Notes: generated by a model from the sequence alone, not told the origin. A DNA stretch of 64,000 nucleotides from Muscardinus avellanarius (GCA_963383645.1 OY726572.1:22164792-22228791), one strand, 5' to 3'. Counted from the first letter of the stretch, positions 10,901-22,748 are shown. Numbers and translations: made by a program.

Positions 10901-11036
10901 ATATTTTGGTATGTTTTATGAAATGTGCCCTGAAGAATATTTTATATTGAGATAATGTATTCTTAAAATTCATGAAAAATTAAAATAGGTAACTGTTCAA
11001 TTCCTAGTGTAACCTATTTGTTTAACTTTTTTTTCA

Positions 11037-11385
11037 TTCTTTGGTATACTGGGGGTTGAACCCCAGGGGCATTCTATCTCTGGGCTCTACCACAGCCCTA
11101 TATATTTTTTTAAACAGGGTCTCAGCTGGGCATGGTGGCACTTGCTTGTAATCCCAATACATGGAAGGCTGAGACAGGAGGATTTCAGGTTTTTGGCTAG
11201 CCTCAGCTACTTAGTGAGGCCCTCTGCAACTTAGTGAGACCCTGTTTCAAAATAAAGAATAAAAAATAGGACTGGGTGTGTAGCTCAGAGGTAGAATGCT
11301 CCTTGGTTCAATCCCCAGTTCCACAAAAAACAAAAACAAAAAAACAAAAAACAAACAGGGTCTCACTTAGTTGTAGAAGATATTT
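11037..11385 (-). mobile_element. B1-dID SINE split by an oppositely oriented SINE
   Basis: Left piece 11037-11124 (ID half), right stub 11353-11385. AAACAGGGTCTCA at 11112-11124 and 11353-11365 is the 13-base duplication made by the insertion. The B1 half is lost after 11385. Confidence 0.8.
11125..11352 (+). mobile_element. B1-dID SINE, nested, full length
   Basis: GCTGGGCATGGTGGCACTTG to CCCCAGTTCC with (CAAAAA)n tail. A good example of the ancestral ID half: GGTGTGTAGCTCAGAGGTAG and GGTTCAATCC. Confidence 0.9.
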
Positions 11386-11395
11386 AGCTTTTAAT

Positions 11396-11398
<3 letters not shown>

Positions 11399-11438
<40 letters not shown>

Positions 11439-11638
11439 GTGGCACTGGGGTTAGAACCCAGTGGCTTTCTACCTCCGGGCTATACTCCCAGACCTATTTT
11501 TAATTTTATTTGGAAACAGGGTCTCACTAAGTTGCTGAGAGCCTCACTTAGTAGTTGAAGCTGGTTTCGAACCTGTGCGATCCTCCTGTCTCAGTCTCCC
11601 AAGTGCAGGGATTATGAGTCTGCACCACCACGTTGGGC
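11399..11638 (-). mobile_element. B1-dID SINE, intermediate type, 39-base poly(T)
   Basis: A pure T run from 11400 to 11438, then GGTGGCACTGGGGTTAGAAC, CTACCTCCGGGCTATACTCC and a B1 half ending CACCACGTTGGGC. Confidence 0.88.
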
Positions 11639-11828
11639 AATCTGCTTTTTTTTTTCTTTCATTTTTTTGGTCTCTGAAGATAAAGAGGAATAATCAACTT
11701 AGTGATTTATGTTAAATATACATGAGTTAAAATTTTCTTCTTTTTTCTCTTATGTTCAGCTAGTGTTGGAAAAAAGTAATGGTAAGTCTGATATGAGGAC
11801 TGAATTGGTTTCATTAAAGTGATTAAGC

Positions 11829-11897
11829 CTGCCTCCCTCCCTCCCTCCCTCCCTCCCTCCCTCCCTCCCTCCCTCCCTCCCTCTCTCCCTCTCTTCC
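11829..11897 (+). repeat. (CCCT)n microsatellite
   Basis: About thirteen uninterrupted CCCT units, then a CT-rich decay zone. It abuts a SINE 3' end at 11898, so it probably grew from that SINE's tail. Confidence 0.95.
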
Positions 11898-12014
11898 TTG
11901 GTGCTGGGAATTAAACCCAGGTACTTCTACCTTGGAGCTACACCTATAGCCCCTTTTACTTTTTGTTTTGAAGCAGGGTTTTATTAGGTTGCTCAGAGTC
12001 TGAAGTCTTTTTGT
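11898..12014 (-). mobile_element. B1-dID SINE, truncated
   Basis: TTGGTGCTGGGAATTAAACC to GGTTGCTCAGAGTCTG; most of the B1 half is missing. Confidence 0.75.
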
Positions 12015-12216
12015 GTGTGTGATGCTTGGGATAGAACTCAGGGGCATTCTACCTCTGAGCTACATCCCCAGCCCTATTTTATTTTTATTTAGAGACAAGG
12101 TCTTGTTAGATTGATGAATCTTACTACTTGCTGAGGCTGACCTTGAACCTGTGATCCTTTTCTTTCAGCCTCCCAAGTACTGGGATTACAAGCATATGCC
12201 ACCACACCTAGCTTGA
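12015..12216 (-). mobile_element. B1-dID SINE, full length
   Basis: GTGATGCTTGGGATAGAAC to GCCACCACACCTAGC. Confidence 0.85.
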
Positions 12217-13010
12217 TTTTATTTTCAAGTCAACCTACCCTTCAAAGTGGCCATATAGGGAGGTTGTACTAGGGAAACTGTTTATTCTCCCATTATAGGT
12301 TTCTTCTTTTATAGGTTCGTTTTCAGAATTGACTCAGAGCCAGTTTCAAAATTATGAAAGAAAATTAGCTTCCTTGCTTTACTCAATAAATTGAAAACCT
12401 TACTTTTAAAATTGAAATGAAAAAAATGGGAAATAAAATGAAGACATCTAACTTTCTCAATTGGTTTCATTTTAGTGTCTTATTAACCTATGAGGCCAGT
12501 ACTGCTGCTGTGCAGGTTGAAATTCTGACCGGTATGATCATAAGATATCTTATAAAGCAAATATGTTTAAAGAACAAAGAACATTATAGAACTTTGGGAA
12601 ATAATAGATTAAAAACACCTAAAATGTTGAGACCTCGATGACTAACTCAGCTCCCCCTTTAGATTTGCATTTTATCCGAAGCCAAGCACAATGCATCGTG
12701 CTCTCCTGCAGATGCAAGCAATAGTGTGCCAAACCTAGAGAAGCAGTGTACCTTTGTGGAAAGCAAGCAAGCCATCTGGGACCAGGAAAAGGCCAAAAGT
12801 GGGCTCTTTTTGTACTAACAGAGTGAAAGCTAAGAGTCTGTGTTTAAAATATGACCATACAATTACTCTTCTTTAACAATTCTTGGCACCAAAGACTTAG
12901 AGACCTGTTTTGGATGATACAGGTAGTTTTAAAAGTCAAGATACACTTTTTTTTTTTGAGAGAGGTAATTGAAGTACTGTTGGTGTTTGTTGTTAGAAAG
13001 CATATAAGCG
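12217..13010. other. Unique intron, nothing recognised
   Basis: No interspersed repeat or coding evidence. This is the nearest sizable non-repeat stretch upstream of the exon at 13526. Confidence 0.5.
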
Positions 13011-13181
13011 AGCCAGACATGGTGGCATACACTTACAATCCTAGTGCTTGAGAGTCTGAGAGGACCATCATAGGTTATGGCCATCCTCAGCAACTTGAGG
13101 AAGCCCTCTGCAAAATAAAAAATAAAATAGGGCTGGGGGTGTAGCTTAGAGGTAGAATGAACCTGAGTCCAATCCCTACTA

Positions 13182-13184
<3 letters not shown>
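13011..13184 (+). mobile_element. B1-dID SINE with (TG)n at its tail
   Basis: GAGCCAGACATGGTGGCATA to CCAATCCCTAC. The ID half GGGGGTGTAGCTTAGAGG is clear. Confidence 0.83.

Positions 13185-13230
<46 letters not shown>
13185..13230 (+). repeat. (TG)n microsatellite
   Basis: About 22 TG units directly after a sense-oriented SINE, 300 bp before the exon at 13526. Confidence 0.95.
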
Positions 13231-13231
<1 letters not shown>

Positions 13232-13525
13232 TGTATACATACACACACATATACCATACATATACATACATGCACATCACAGAAAGCATTAAAAAGCGTG
13301 CCTTTGTGATATAATTGAAAGTTTTGTTTAAGGCAAGGCTTATTGTTTTGATTTCCATGATCACCGAAGGTTTTTCATTTGTTTGATGAGCCAGTATTTT
13401 AACCTTTATATAAAAGAATCGCTTTTTATTTACCTTGCTAACTATTATAAATATGTAGACTTTTAAAGTGTGTTTTTAAAACTATCTTTTCTTTTTTCTC
13501 TTCCTGACTTTTTTTTTTTTTAAAG

Positions 13526-13602
13526 CTGTACATCATTGACTCCTGGACCCAACTGTGACCGATTCAAACTGCACATTCCGTATGCTGGAGAGACATTAAA
13601 AT
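13526..13602 (+). CDS. BABAM2: BABAM2 (BRE) internal coding exon, about codons 43-69
   Basis: This 77 bp exon is bounded by a pyrimidine-rich acceptor ending in AAAG (13511-13525) and a GTAAGG donor at 13603. It begins with the last base of a split glycine codon, reads [10 protein letters not shown] ... [15 protein letters not shown] without a stop, and ends with the first base of a split tryptophan codon. I recognise the peptide as the N-terminal region of BABAM2/BRE. That protein is a ubiquitin E2-variant-like scaffold which, with BABAM1, BRCC3 and ABRAXAS1 or ABRAXAS2, forms the BRCA1-A complex (nuclear, K63-ubiquitin at DNA breaks) and BRISC (cytoplasmic). The segment lies in the first UEV-like domain. 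The preceding coding exon, which should carry the start Met and end in ...ITDLKSG, was not found in bases 1-13525, so it lies upstream. The exact reading-frame match and phase continuity with the next exon make the assignment secure. Confidence 0.96.
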
Positions 13603-13895
13603 GTAAGGCAGTTCTGACTCTTACTTAAAACACAGATTATGTTGTTATTTGTTGGACTTGGTGCTTTGTTTTTTATTTCTAGCTGTTAAGTATTATTTTT
13701 TGATCACTGACAAAAACCATTTTTCTTATCTGTCATTCAATCCTAGTTCTAATAAAAGTAAAGCAATTGAGCCAGCAATGGTGACACACGCCTGTAATTT
13801 CAGTACTTGGGAGGCTGAGATAGGACAATCGCAGGTTCGAAGTCATCCTTAGCAATTTAGCAAGGCTCTCAGCAACTTAGGGAGACCATGTTTCC

Positions 13896-14113
13896 TTTCA
13901 TTTTTTTTTTTTGCAGGTCTGGGGATGAAACCCAGGGGCATTTGACCTCCGAACTACGCCCCCTGCCCTATTTTTTATTCTTTATATTGAAACCGGGTTT
14001 CACTGAGTTGCAGAGGGCCTCACTAAGTAGCTGAGGCTGTCTGCGAACCATGATCCTCCGGTCTCAGTCTCCCGAATGCTGGGATTACAAGCATGTACCA
14101 CCACGCCCGGCTA
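13896..14113 (-). mobile_element. B1-dID SINE, nested (first of two)
   Basis: TGCAGGTCTGGGGATGAAAC, GAACTACGCCCCCTGCCC and a B1 half with CTGTCTGCGAACCATGATC, ending CACCACGCCCGGC. The CAGGTCTGGGG end marks a subfamily shared with 52107. Confidence 0.88.
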
Positions 14114-14327
14114 CATTGAGAAGTTTTTTTTTTTTTTTTTTTTTTTGGTGGTACTGGGGTTCCTGGAAGCCCTTCTACCTCTGCGCTACACTCCCAGATC
14201 TATTTTTATATTTTTATTTTGAAACAGGGTCTCTTAAGCCAGCACGGCTAGCTTCAAACCAGTGCGATCCTCCTGTCTCCGCCTCCCAAGCGCAGGGATT
14301 ACAAGTGTGTGCCACCACGCCTGGCGC
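14114..14327 (-). mobile_element. B1-dID SINE, young type without ID B box, nested (second of two)
   Basis: T21, GGTGGTACTGGGGTTCCTGG, CTACCTCTGCGCTACACTCC, GGTCTCTTAAGCCAGCACG and CACCACGCCTGGC. Confidence 0.88.
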
Positions 14328-15009
14328 AGGGAGATCGTGTTTCCAAATTTAAAAATAAAATTGGAAGTGTAGCTCACAGGTAGAATGCCTCTAGGATCAA
14401 CTCTCAGCATCACAGACACACACAAAATGTAAAGCAGTTGACAGGGAAAAAGTTGCATCAGACAGATGTACAAATAATATTTGTATTTATGCATGTGCAA
14501 TTATTATTATATATATATTTTATCCATAAGTGGCTCTTATTTAATACCCAGTAAAGAGATTCATTGCTTTGAAATACCTGCTTAGAGACAGCTTTATATG
14601 GGAATGGCTGCTGTCCACCACTACTTCTAATCCTTTCTGGGCTTAGGCAGTGTTCCCAAGAGCCATTGTTACCATGTATTTCCAGTGTCACCTGAGTGCT
14701 TCCATGGTGCTAAAGGTTTGACAGGTGAGTAAATGCTTTCTGGACTCCAGACTGTTTTTACCATTATGCTCCAGGAGGGGCCGCATCTCAGTATTCTTTA
14801 GAATCACTTTATATTAATTCACCATATGCAGCATTGAGTGAGAAATTCAGGACATGCTGACTTACTAACCTTGCATTATTAGACCATTCTCTGGAAACTA
14901 TTAAAGTACAAAAGAATTTCACCTGTTTGAGGTAGTAGGGCAGATTAGATTGCTACTTTTATTGACAAGAAGTTAAGTTTAAAAGATAGAATTAAGAAAA
15001 GAAATAAGA

Positions 15010-15244
15010 GCTGGGCGTGGTGGTGCAGTCTTGTAATCCTAGCATTTGGTAGGCTGAGATAGGAGGATTGCGGTTCTCAGCCAGCCTCAGCTACTTAGTG
15101 AAGCCCTTTGCAACTCAGTGAGACTCTGAATCAAAATAAAGAAAAAAAAAAAAACTAGGGCTGAGAGTATAGCTCAGAAGTAGAACGCCCCTGGTTTCTG
15201 GTTTCCATCCCCAGTTTCAGAAAAGAAAGAAAGAAAAAAAAAAG
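15010..15244 (+). mobile_element. B1-dID SINE, full length with target duplication
   Basis: GCTGGGCGTGGTGGTGCAGT to CCATCCCCAGTTTC with a GAAA-rich tail. GAAAAGAAATAAGA flanks it at 14996-15009 and 15245-15258. Confidence 0.9.
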
Positions 15245-16038
15245 GAAAAGAAATAAGAAAAAAATTAAAAGAATATATTACTAGGTTTAAAAATTAATGA
15301 CCAAAGAAAATCACTTACATGATTAAAAATGGAAATAGTACTGAAATTATTTTACACATGATAGTAGTAGTCTTCTGCCCCAAGTCTCCCCTCTCCCAGT
15401 CCTGTTTCTTGAGGGAACTACTTAATAGTTTTTAAAAATTCTATCAGTTTACGTCTTCTGGGGATGATTTCCATTTCTCTAAGTAGTAGTCTTTCTCCTC
15501 TGTTTCTGATGTCCTGACTTTAGACTTTATTATCACCCTTTGACTTCCGAAGCTGCTACATGAGGCGTCAGCCTGTTTTCACTATCTGCCCCTCATCTCT
15601 CTTCCTCTTTGATGTGATTACATCACACGATGTCCATACTGGGCTACCATGCCCCTTTTGGGGTGGTACATGGACTATTCCCGGAGGAGCTTTCAGTTAA
15701 TCTTGTTCATAGCTCTCTGTCTTGTTCTTGCCTCTCTGTAACTATACTGCTTGGGGTTTACCAGGACAGATGGCTTCTTTCTTATCAAGAGCCTCTTCCT
15801 TACATTATTGCAAAACAAAACTTCCTTTGCCCTCTCTTGTCAGACACTACCTTTCCATCTGTATTCTGCCTTCCAGAAATGTGTTGAAATTTCTCATTTA
15901 CTGATTGCTACTCTCTTCCCTTCTCTTTCACACTCCTGTTTTTGGACTTTTATCAATTTCTCACTATTATTAAATAGTAGGGGTCGAGTGGGGGGGGCTC
16001 AGAAGAAAAAAGAAATGTATGTCTCAGCCCACAAGCTT

Positions 16039-16085
<47 letters not shown>

Positions 16086-16278
16086 CTAGGGATTGAACCA
16101 AAGGGCATTCTACCTCTGAGCTACACCTCCAGCCCTATTTTTTATTCTTTATTTTGAAACAGCATCTCACTGAGTTACAAAGGGCCTCACTAAGTAGCTG
16201 AGGCTGTCCACCAACCACAATCCTCCTGTGTCAGCACTCAAATGCTGGGATTACAAGCGTGCGCCACCACACCTGGCT
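16039..16278 (-). mobile_element. B1-dID SINE including its (TG)n tail, with target duplication
   Basis: The (TG)n at 16039-16083 lies between the SINE body and the left duplication. TCAGCCCACAAGCTTG (about 16023) and TCAGCCCACAATCTTG (about 16279) bracket tail and body together, so the microsatellite is the mutated poly(A) tail. Confidence 0.9.
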
Positions 16279-16474
16279 TCAGCCCACAATCTTGAGACAA
16301 AAATAATGTAAGTTTACAGGCATTTTTTTTTTTTTTAGTCCCATGAGTTTATGTTAGGAAGCATTACTCATATCCTATTTCTTCTCATTACTATAGGTTT
16401 TCCCAGGACACCTCTTATAATATCTATAATTAGTTCTAATACTGGCATTCATTTTATAGTAATTAGGTCAAATT

Positions 16475-16501
16475 GTGATATCAAATCATTGTTGATATCA
16501 C
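16475..16501 (+). other. Short inverted repeat, 10 bp stem
   Basis: GTGATATCAA (16475-16484), 7-base loop, TTGATATCAC (16492-16501). Exact. No function assigned. Confidence 0.6.
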
Positions 16502-17311
16502 CATTATATATTAAAGACTTAGTTTAGGCCATTGTATGTTCTGTAATAAGTGAATTAGTGATCATCATATACTAAGGATATTGTACTAAAGTTTGTTAAC
16601 ATCCTAGCTTTACAAAATAATAGGAAAAGGTAATTGATCATGAGAACTATATTTATATAAGTTCATCGAATTAGAAAGATGAAAGTTTTTTACCTTTCTG
16701 AAATTCCTGACTTTATTTTGAAACACTCTCTGAGGAATGCTGGTCATATGCTTAAGTTTAGTGTTAAAACCAGGGTGTGGTGCAGATCCAGGGGAAGATT
16801 GTATTTAGCAGAGTGGAGGAAGGCGATTTATACATAACACCCCCTGTATAAACTTCTAAGCTTTAGGAAGATATGGTGTTTAAGGTGCCATTTTACCTTT
16901 TGCCTTAAGAAATTATCCTGACTCTAAAATTTGGATCTTTTATGGTACCTCAATGCTTCAATGTGGAGCACAAATTCCTTTAAATTCTCAGATGGAAATT
17001 GTTTTTAATATCTGTTGAAAATGTGATTGACTCATGGAAAACAAATGAAATCAGCTACACAAATTATGAAATATAATTCATTGTGCTCTTACTGAAAAGT
17101 ATACATAAACTTAGAAAACCAAAGCACACAAAGCCTTTGAACATGTAATTGAAACTCAAGTAAAGGTCATTGAGCCATTCTTTTTGGACTGTTTTGTCTA
17201 CTCGCCTGTATGAATTTGTTCTTGTCTGTGCTTACTTAGCAAGATCGTTTTACTTTCTTTAATGTGTATGAAATTTTGTCATGATATTAAACATTTAAAG
17301 TTTCTTTTCTT

Positions 17312-17484
17312 TTGGTACTAGGAATTGAACCCTGTAGTGTTCTACTTCTGAGCTACACCTTCAGCCCTTTTTACTTTGAAACAGGTTTTCGCTAAGTTGC
17401 GGAGACTAGCTGTGAACCTGTGATCCTCCTATCTCAGCTTCCCAAGTACTGGGATTATAGGTGTTGGATCACCACACCCAGCTA
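17312..17484 (-). mobile_element. B1-dID SINE
   Basis: TTGGTACTAGGAATTGAACC to ATCACCACACCCAGC; moderately diverged. Confidence 0.85.
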
Positions 17485-20400
17485 AAATTTTCTTTTTTTA
17501 TGTTTACTTATTTTAAAATGATTTCAAAATCATTTCTCTTTATGATCTTTCATAAGCCTTTCTAGGAGGGTTTGAATCATGGCGTGTCAATAGTAGTAAT
17601 AATATAGGACAATTAGTTTTTTTTATTAGCCTCAGTAATTAGTGTAGTTTCATTCTGCATAATTTGAAATTCACAGAAGTAGAAGTTTTACTCTATCAAC
17701 CAGAATTTATTATAAGAATAAATCATTCATAGGAAGTCATGAATTTTTAAAGAATCTATTTTTCCCTCTTTGAGACTACTAAGATTCTGCATTGTTTTAA
17801 AATTGTCTATTAGACTCACTCCTTTTTTAAGTCATTCTTTTATTCATCTTAAAAAATTCTTGCAAAGATGAAGACTGATATATGTTCCCACTCCATCAAT
17901 TTTTATAACCTTAGATATACTTAAGGTTCAGTAGTTAATTATCATAAGATTTGTAATTGAATTCAGTTTTCTACAACCAACATAATATTCATCTTTAGAT
18001 GACAACACAGTTCTCAGCAACAAACATATAATAAATGTAGTTTGCTAACTCAAGCATACATAATTGCAAAGTTATGTAGTTTTATAGTCCTTGGAAGATA
18101 TCTGTCACAGCAAACAGAAAAGCTTCTTGCCTTCTGAGAAAGACCTAGAATGAAACTTAATTTTATGATAAAAGAAAAATGAATAAGAATAAATTTAAAT
18201 TATACTCTATCTTAATAATAAATCTCTTTGTTTTTAAGCTAAGGGTAATGGCTAACTCAGTGCTTTGCAGTCTTAAAGCTTTTATGTAAGCAATTTATCT
18301 AAAGTTTCTCATTAAGTCTCAATGAAAGCTTGTGATAATGTGGTTTAAACTATAACTTTAACCAAGGCTGAAGCAAAGAATTTGGAATTGATAGTAATTT
18401 TGTTGACTAACTTTAAGCTTACTGAAATTAGAGATGAAGACTGTTTTGTTTATTAAATTGTTCCATTCCTAATACAGGAGAGATATTCAATTAAATATTT
18501 GGGGAAAGAACGAAGTGAATGAATGCTTACAGGTATGAATTAATGACTCAGTGTTCAGATTTTTGTTGGTTGTAGTATTATGAAGAATGTAGCATTCTGT
18601 TACTTGTATCAGCCTTTTTCCAACAGACATTTAGCTTTTAGAAGTTATCATACAAGGAATTTGTAGGTGGAACATTGCTCTTAACAATTCAGGAAGGATT
18701 TACAGTACTTTCTGGGTTTGGATTCTGAACCGATTTTGTCTTTATATATTTTACTCTGCCCTCTGAAAATGGGCTAATGAAGATTGCATGTAACTAAAAT
18801 TAATATTTTAGAATATTTTCTGTGTTGGGAAACAGTGCTTGTATAATTAGGTTTCATCGGTGAATAAAGGAACTCTGTGTTGCTAATGATGACAAGGAAA
18901 GGCAGAGGGGAGGGCACCGTCCACCCATGAATCTCGAACTGATCACTAGAATTACCCACATTGAAAGTGAAATGATTGAAATGAAAAGTCCAGAAGATTA
19001 TAGTACATTGGGAATGATGTTATTATTTTTCAGGTCTTTTAATGTGAGGAGACAATTGCTGGTTAACAAAACAGTTCCCAATTTGTATAAGAAATGTTAC
19101 AGGATAGAACTCTTCATTAAAGAGAAGTCCTTGCATCTCAGTCAGAGAAGACACACTTGGATTTACCTAAAACGAAGTGGAAATGTGACTCTTTAGCGAC
19201 AAGGTCCATTCGAATAAAAAACATGTTAAGATCTAAACTGACACCACTGAAATGGTGAAAATTTACCACTGACAGCAAAATCCATGGAGGCAGAGCCATC
19301 GGCTTCTTATAAACACAAATGCTTGTAAGAATTATAAACATGGCCCCAGCCATGCTCTATGACATTTAGTTCTAGAAGAAATTATTGAGGGTTGTATGTA
19401 TGTTTGTGTGTGTGCGCCCTGCTTGTAAAGGGCAGAGGATGAGGCTGTTTGCCTCGTAGTTTGTTTCCGGTCTCTGGGTTAGTGCCTGGCATTTGTAGAG
19501 CGTTAATAAGTGTGGAATGAACAAACTATGTTTTTTTCTTTGGATCGGGCGATGATGAGGTTTGATGAGGAAGTAATAGAACTTGATTCTGCAAGTTCTC
19601 TGAATAACACTGTTTGTGCAACTACTAGAAGAGATTATTGGAATATTGTAGGTTACATTGAGCAAGTCTGTGGCCACTAAATCAGACAGTTTGCTAACAT
19701 TGGTTTCAAATTTGAAATTATCTTTTGTTTAAAATTTCCTTAGTTCATACTAACAATTTATTTTAATCAGGGACTGTTTAGTTATAAGAAACCCGTTGGA
19801 ACTAACATAAATTGTAGAATTTGCTTATTTGTCTTTATACGGAGTCAGGTGAATTTCATGGTGCCCCACGACAGGAAGAATGGCCAGCTCTCACGAGGAC
19901 TAGAAGCAGGTAGACACCAGAGTGGCCAGCTGGCTGGTCCTGGCACGTGGTGGATTCTGCTTTTGCTTTATTCACTTCATTCTTTCTTGCCCAGATTCCT
20001 TTTTTTCTTCACTTTGAGTAAAAATGACTTCCTGAGCCCCTACATGGTGACTCAGTTCTAGGCCACAAGAGAAAGTCGTTGAGTCTAAATTTCTAGGAGA
20101 CAGGTTTGATTGGCAGCTTGAGCATCCACTGTGCTGCGGTCCTATGGCCAGGGGCTCCGGCTCCTGTGTCACTCTCTTTTAGGAATTCTTTCTATAGAGC
20201 TTCCAGACAAAACTAGAGATATTTCCCCCCCTTTTTTTTAAACAATAGAGCTATACTGTTGTTTATCATTTGAGAGGAATGATGAATATTTATGAAAACC
20301 ATTTGTGACAGAGTGAGAAAGTCACGCCAAAAATCATCTCCAAAGGTTTTAGAGTTGAAATACTTTCCCTTCAGAGAGAAAAAAAAATCTGGAAAAAGGA

Positions 20401-22115
20401 TTATGACGTCAATAATACATTTTGTCTCGTGTCCTCAGAGGTTCCTTATAAAAATATCACCACTTCCAAGGATTCAATACTGCATTACTAAATTTAATTA
20501 TAAATTTGGGAGAATGATCACAACAAAATGAAACCAGTCTCAGAACTGCTATGAAATGGAATGCATGAAATAGTGGCCAAATATGAGCGAAGGTTTTCCC
20601 AGATAAGTTGCAAATCACATTCCAGAACTTCTACTTTATTGAATGTACTCAAAATTCAACTTTATTTTGATCCATACATCCTTGAGTTTTGGCTCGTGTG
20701 TGTGTGTGTGTGCATTTTAACACAATGCTTCTTGCATCTCAAGTCTATTGATTTGTTCTAGCCAATCAGTGTAGTAAGCTTAGAATGCTCCCTTTTTTTC
20801 TTCTTTCCTCACTGTTCTCTAAAAACTTGCTCATAGAGCATGGCATAGAAACACTCGGGGGCTTGGTACTGATGGCTGTCATATAGAAACTGGTAACCAA
20901 AATAAGGGGAAGTTTATGCATCAGCTGAAAAGGACATCAGGGCCCTTTTGATTTACTTTTGTCTCGGAGAATTTTGTCCTTAGTTTGTTATACTATTGTA
21001 CCTTAACAATTGTTGACCAACAGGTTCAAAAGCTGGCTACTGTGGCCATAGCTATTGATATTTTTGTTGAGATGATAGTGTCATTTTATGAAAAAGTTCT
21101 TGTACTATTTCAGATAAGTACCCTGAAAAATGTTAAGTGAGTAACCTTTCTGCTGCACCCCTTTCCTCTTCCCTTTAGTATTTTAGTGAACCGAATCCCT
21201 TAGTTACACATTCAAGGCCAGCCACAGTCTGGCATTCTAGAGTCCATTCCAGTTGGAGCTCAGCTAACAATGCCTGTCAGAAACCAGCATGACGGATTTG
21301 CTCATCCTGGTTCCCCCAAATCCTGCTTTTCCTGCTTCTGCTTTTGTTCATGTAGTTTTGGCTTTAGTAGGACAATCCAAGCAAATAATAAAATAGCCTA
21401 CCTGTGATATATATGCCATATATATATATGGTTTTTCATTTGCACTCACAAATCTGCTACTGTAATAGATGTGCTCTCTACTAAAGAAGCTCCTTAGGCC
21501 AGCTCTCTTTTGTTTCCAAGATCACTTACAAGGAGAGCAGGAGTTAATTGTTTTTACTATGACTTGTAAGGGTTGAGCTAAGTCAAAAGTTGGGTGCTGT
21601 GTCCAGGGACTTAGTATTTTGCATCATGCTGAGAGGCATTGTAATTTTCTCTGGTAGCACAGTCCATTTTACTTTATTTTTATCTTTTAAAAAAGATTCA
21701 TTTACTTAAAGATTATTATTATCTAGCATTCAGGGTATTTTTAGAAGCTAATTAGGGAGGTAGGTCACCTTTGATTTAGTGAATGTTCTAAAAAATGCTC
21801 ATTGAAAGGCAAGCAAGAAGTGCTAATTTTGTGGATTAGACATTATCTCTCCCTTAGATTTTCAGGATTTCTTTGTCTTGATTTTTCAGAATATTTTCTT
21901 TTACTGGATTTAATTGACTGTTAGAAATACCTTAAGAATAACAATTAATAGCATTAATTCCAAATAAAGTTTAGTAAGAAGGGACTGGTAGATTTAATTG
22001 CTAAGCTAACTTATTCTTTTAGGCAAACTTATTGAACATTTATTTTATAGGAAGTAGGAATATCATACATTATTTAACCAACACAACTCTTTAGGTATAC
22101 ATTTCAACCCACTTA
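17485..22115. other. 4.6 kb without SINEs, mostly unique
   Basis: No SINE in a region where the average is more than one per 1.3 kb. Only a MIR-like 3' piece (about 19485-19535: TTAGTGCCTGGCATTTGTAG), a short (TG)n at 20696-20713 and an AT palindrome near 21412-21430 stand out. No coding evidence: frames here are short and overlapping on both strands. Confidence 0.55.
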
Positions 22116-22566
22116 TATGTCGACTTTACAGTGATATAATTCACAAACAATAAAATGTACCCATTTTAAGCACAATGTTCCAAGCATTTTGGAATTGTAA
22201 ATACCTGTAACCAATACCACAGTCAAGATACAGAACATTTCTTTCTCCCCACAAGTCATTCCCCTCTACCAGGAGTATTCTCTTACTTCTTGAGCCTAAC
22301 CTTTTCTTTGAAACTGTGCAGCAGTTTCGCCTATTTTAGAATTTCATATAATTTGGACCATATACCATGTGTTTTGGGGGGTATGGCTTTTTTCTTTCAG
22401 CATAATGTTTTTGAGATTTATCCATATTATTGCTTATATTAGTACTTGTTTCATTTCTGAAGAGTATAATATTGTATGAATATGCCACAATTTTGTTTTT
22501 CTTATACATTCAGATATTGAAGGACATTTGGGTTGTTTCTAGTTTGTGGCTATTATGAATAAAGTT

Positions 22567-22748
22567 GCCATTACTTTTTTTTTTTTTTTTTGGTGGTACT
22601 GGGGATGGAACCTTTCTACCTCCGGGCTACACTCTCAAATCTCTTTTATATTTTTATTTGGAAACAGGGTCTCTTAAGCCAGCGAGGCTGGCTTTGAACC
22701 TGCGCGATCCTCCAGGCTCCGCCTCCCAAGCGTGGGGATTACAAGCGT
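22567..22748 (-). mobile_element. B1-dID SINE, young type, B1 end truncated
   Basis: T18, GGTGGTACTGGGGATGGAAC, CTACCTCCGGGCTACACTC, GGTCTCTTAAGCCAGCGAGG, ending at GGGGATTACAAGC. Short matching GCCATTAC / GTCATTAC flanks. Confidence 0.85.

Larger units (their letters stand above)
1..13525 (+). other. BABAM2: BABAM2 intron, 3' part, upstream of the first exon seen
   Basis: Intronic sequence leading to the acceptor at 13524-13525. It is dominated by L1 fragments, SINEs, an L2-like block and simple repeats listed separately. Stretches where I see no repeat or gene are about 4234-6278, 7600-8477, 9790-10290 and 12217-13010. I searched for the expected upstream coding exon and found none. Confidence 0.9.
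13771..14428 (+). mobile_element. B1-dID SINE opened by two other SINEs
   Basis: Left part 13771-13895 and right part 14328-14428. The outer duplication GTAAAGCAATTGA / GTAAAGCAGTTGA lies at 13758-13770 and 14429-14441. AGGGAGACCATGTTTCC (13879-13895) and AGGGAGATCGTGTTTCC (14328-14344) mark the inner insertion point. Confidence 0.82.

Noticed and set aside
12929..13364. Several frames rich in Thr-His or Cys-Val
   Set aside because: These translate the (TG)n repeat at 13185-13230 in different frames.
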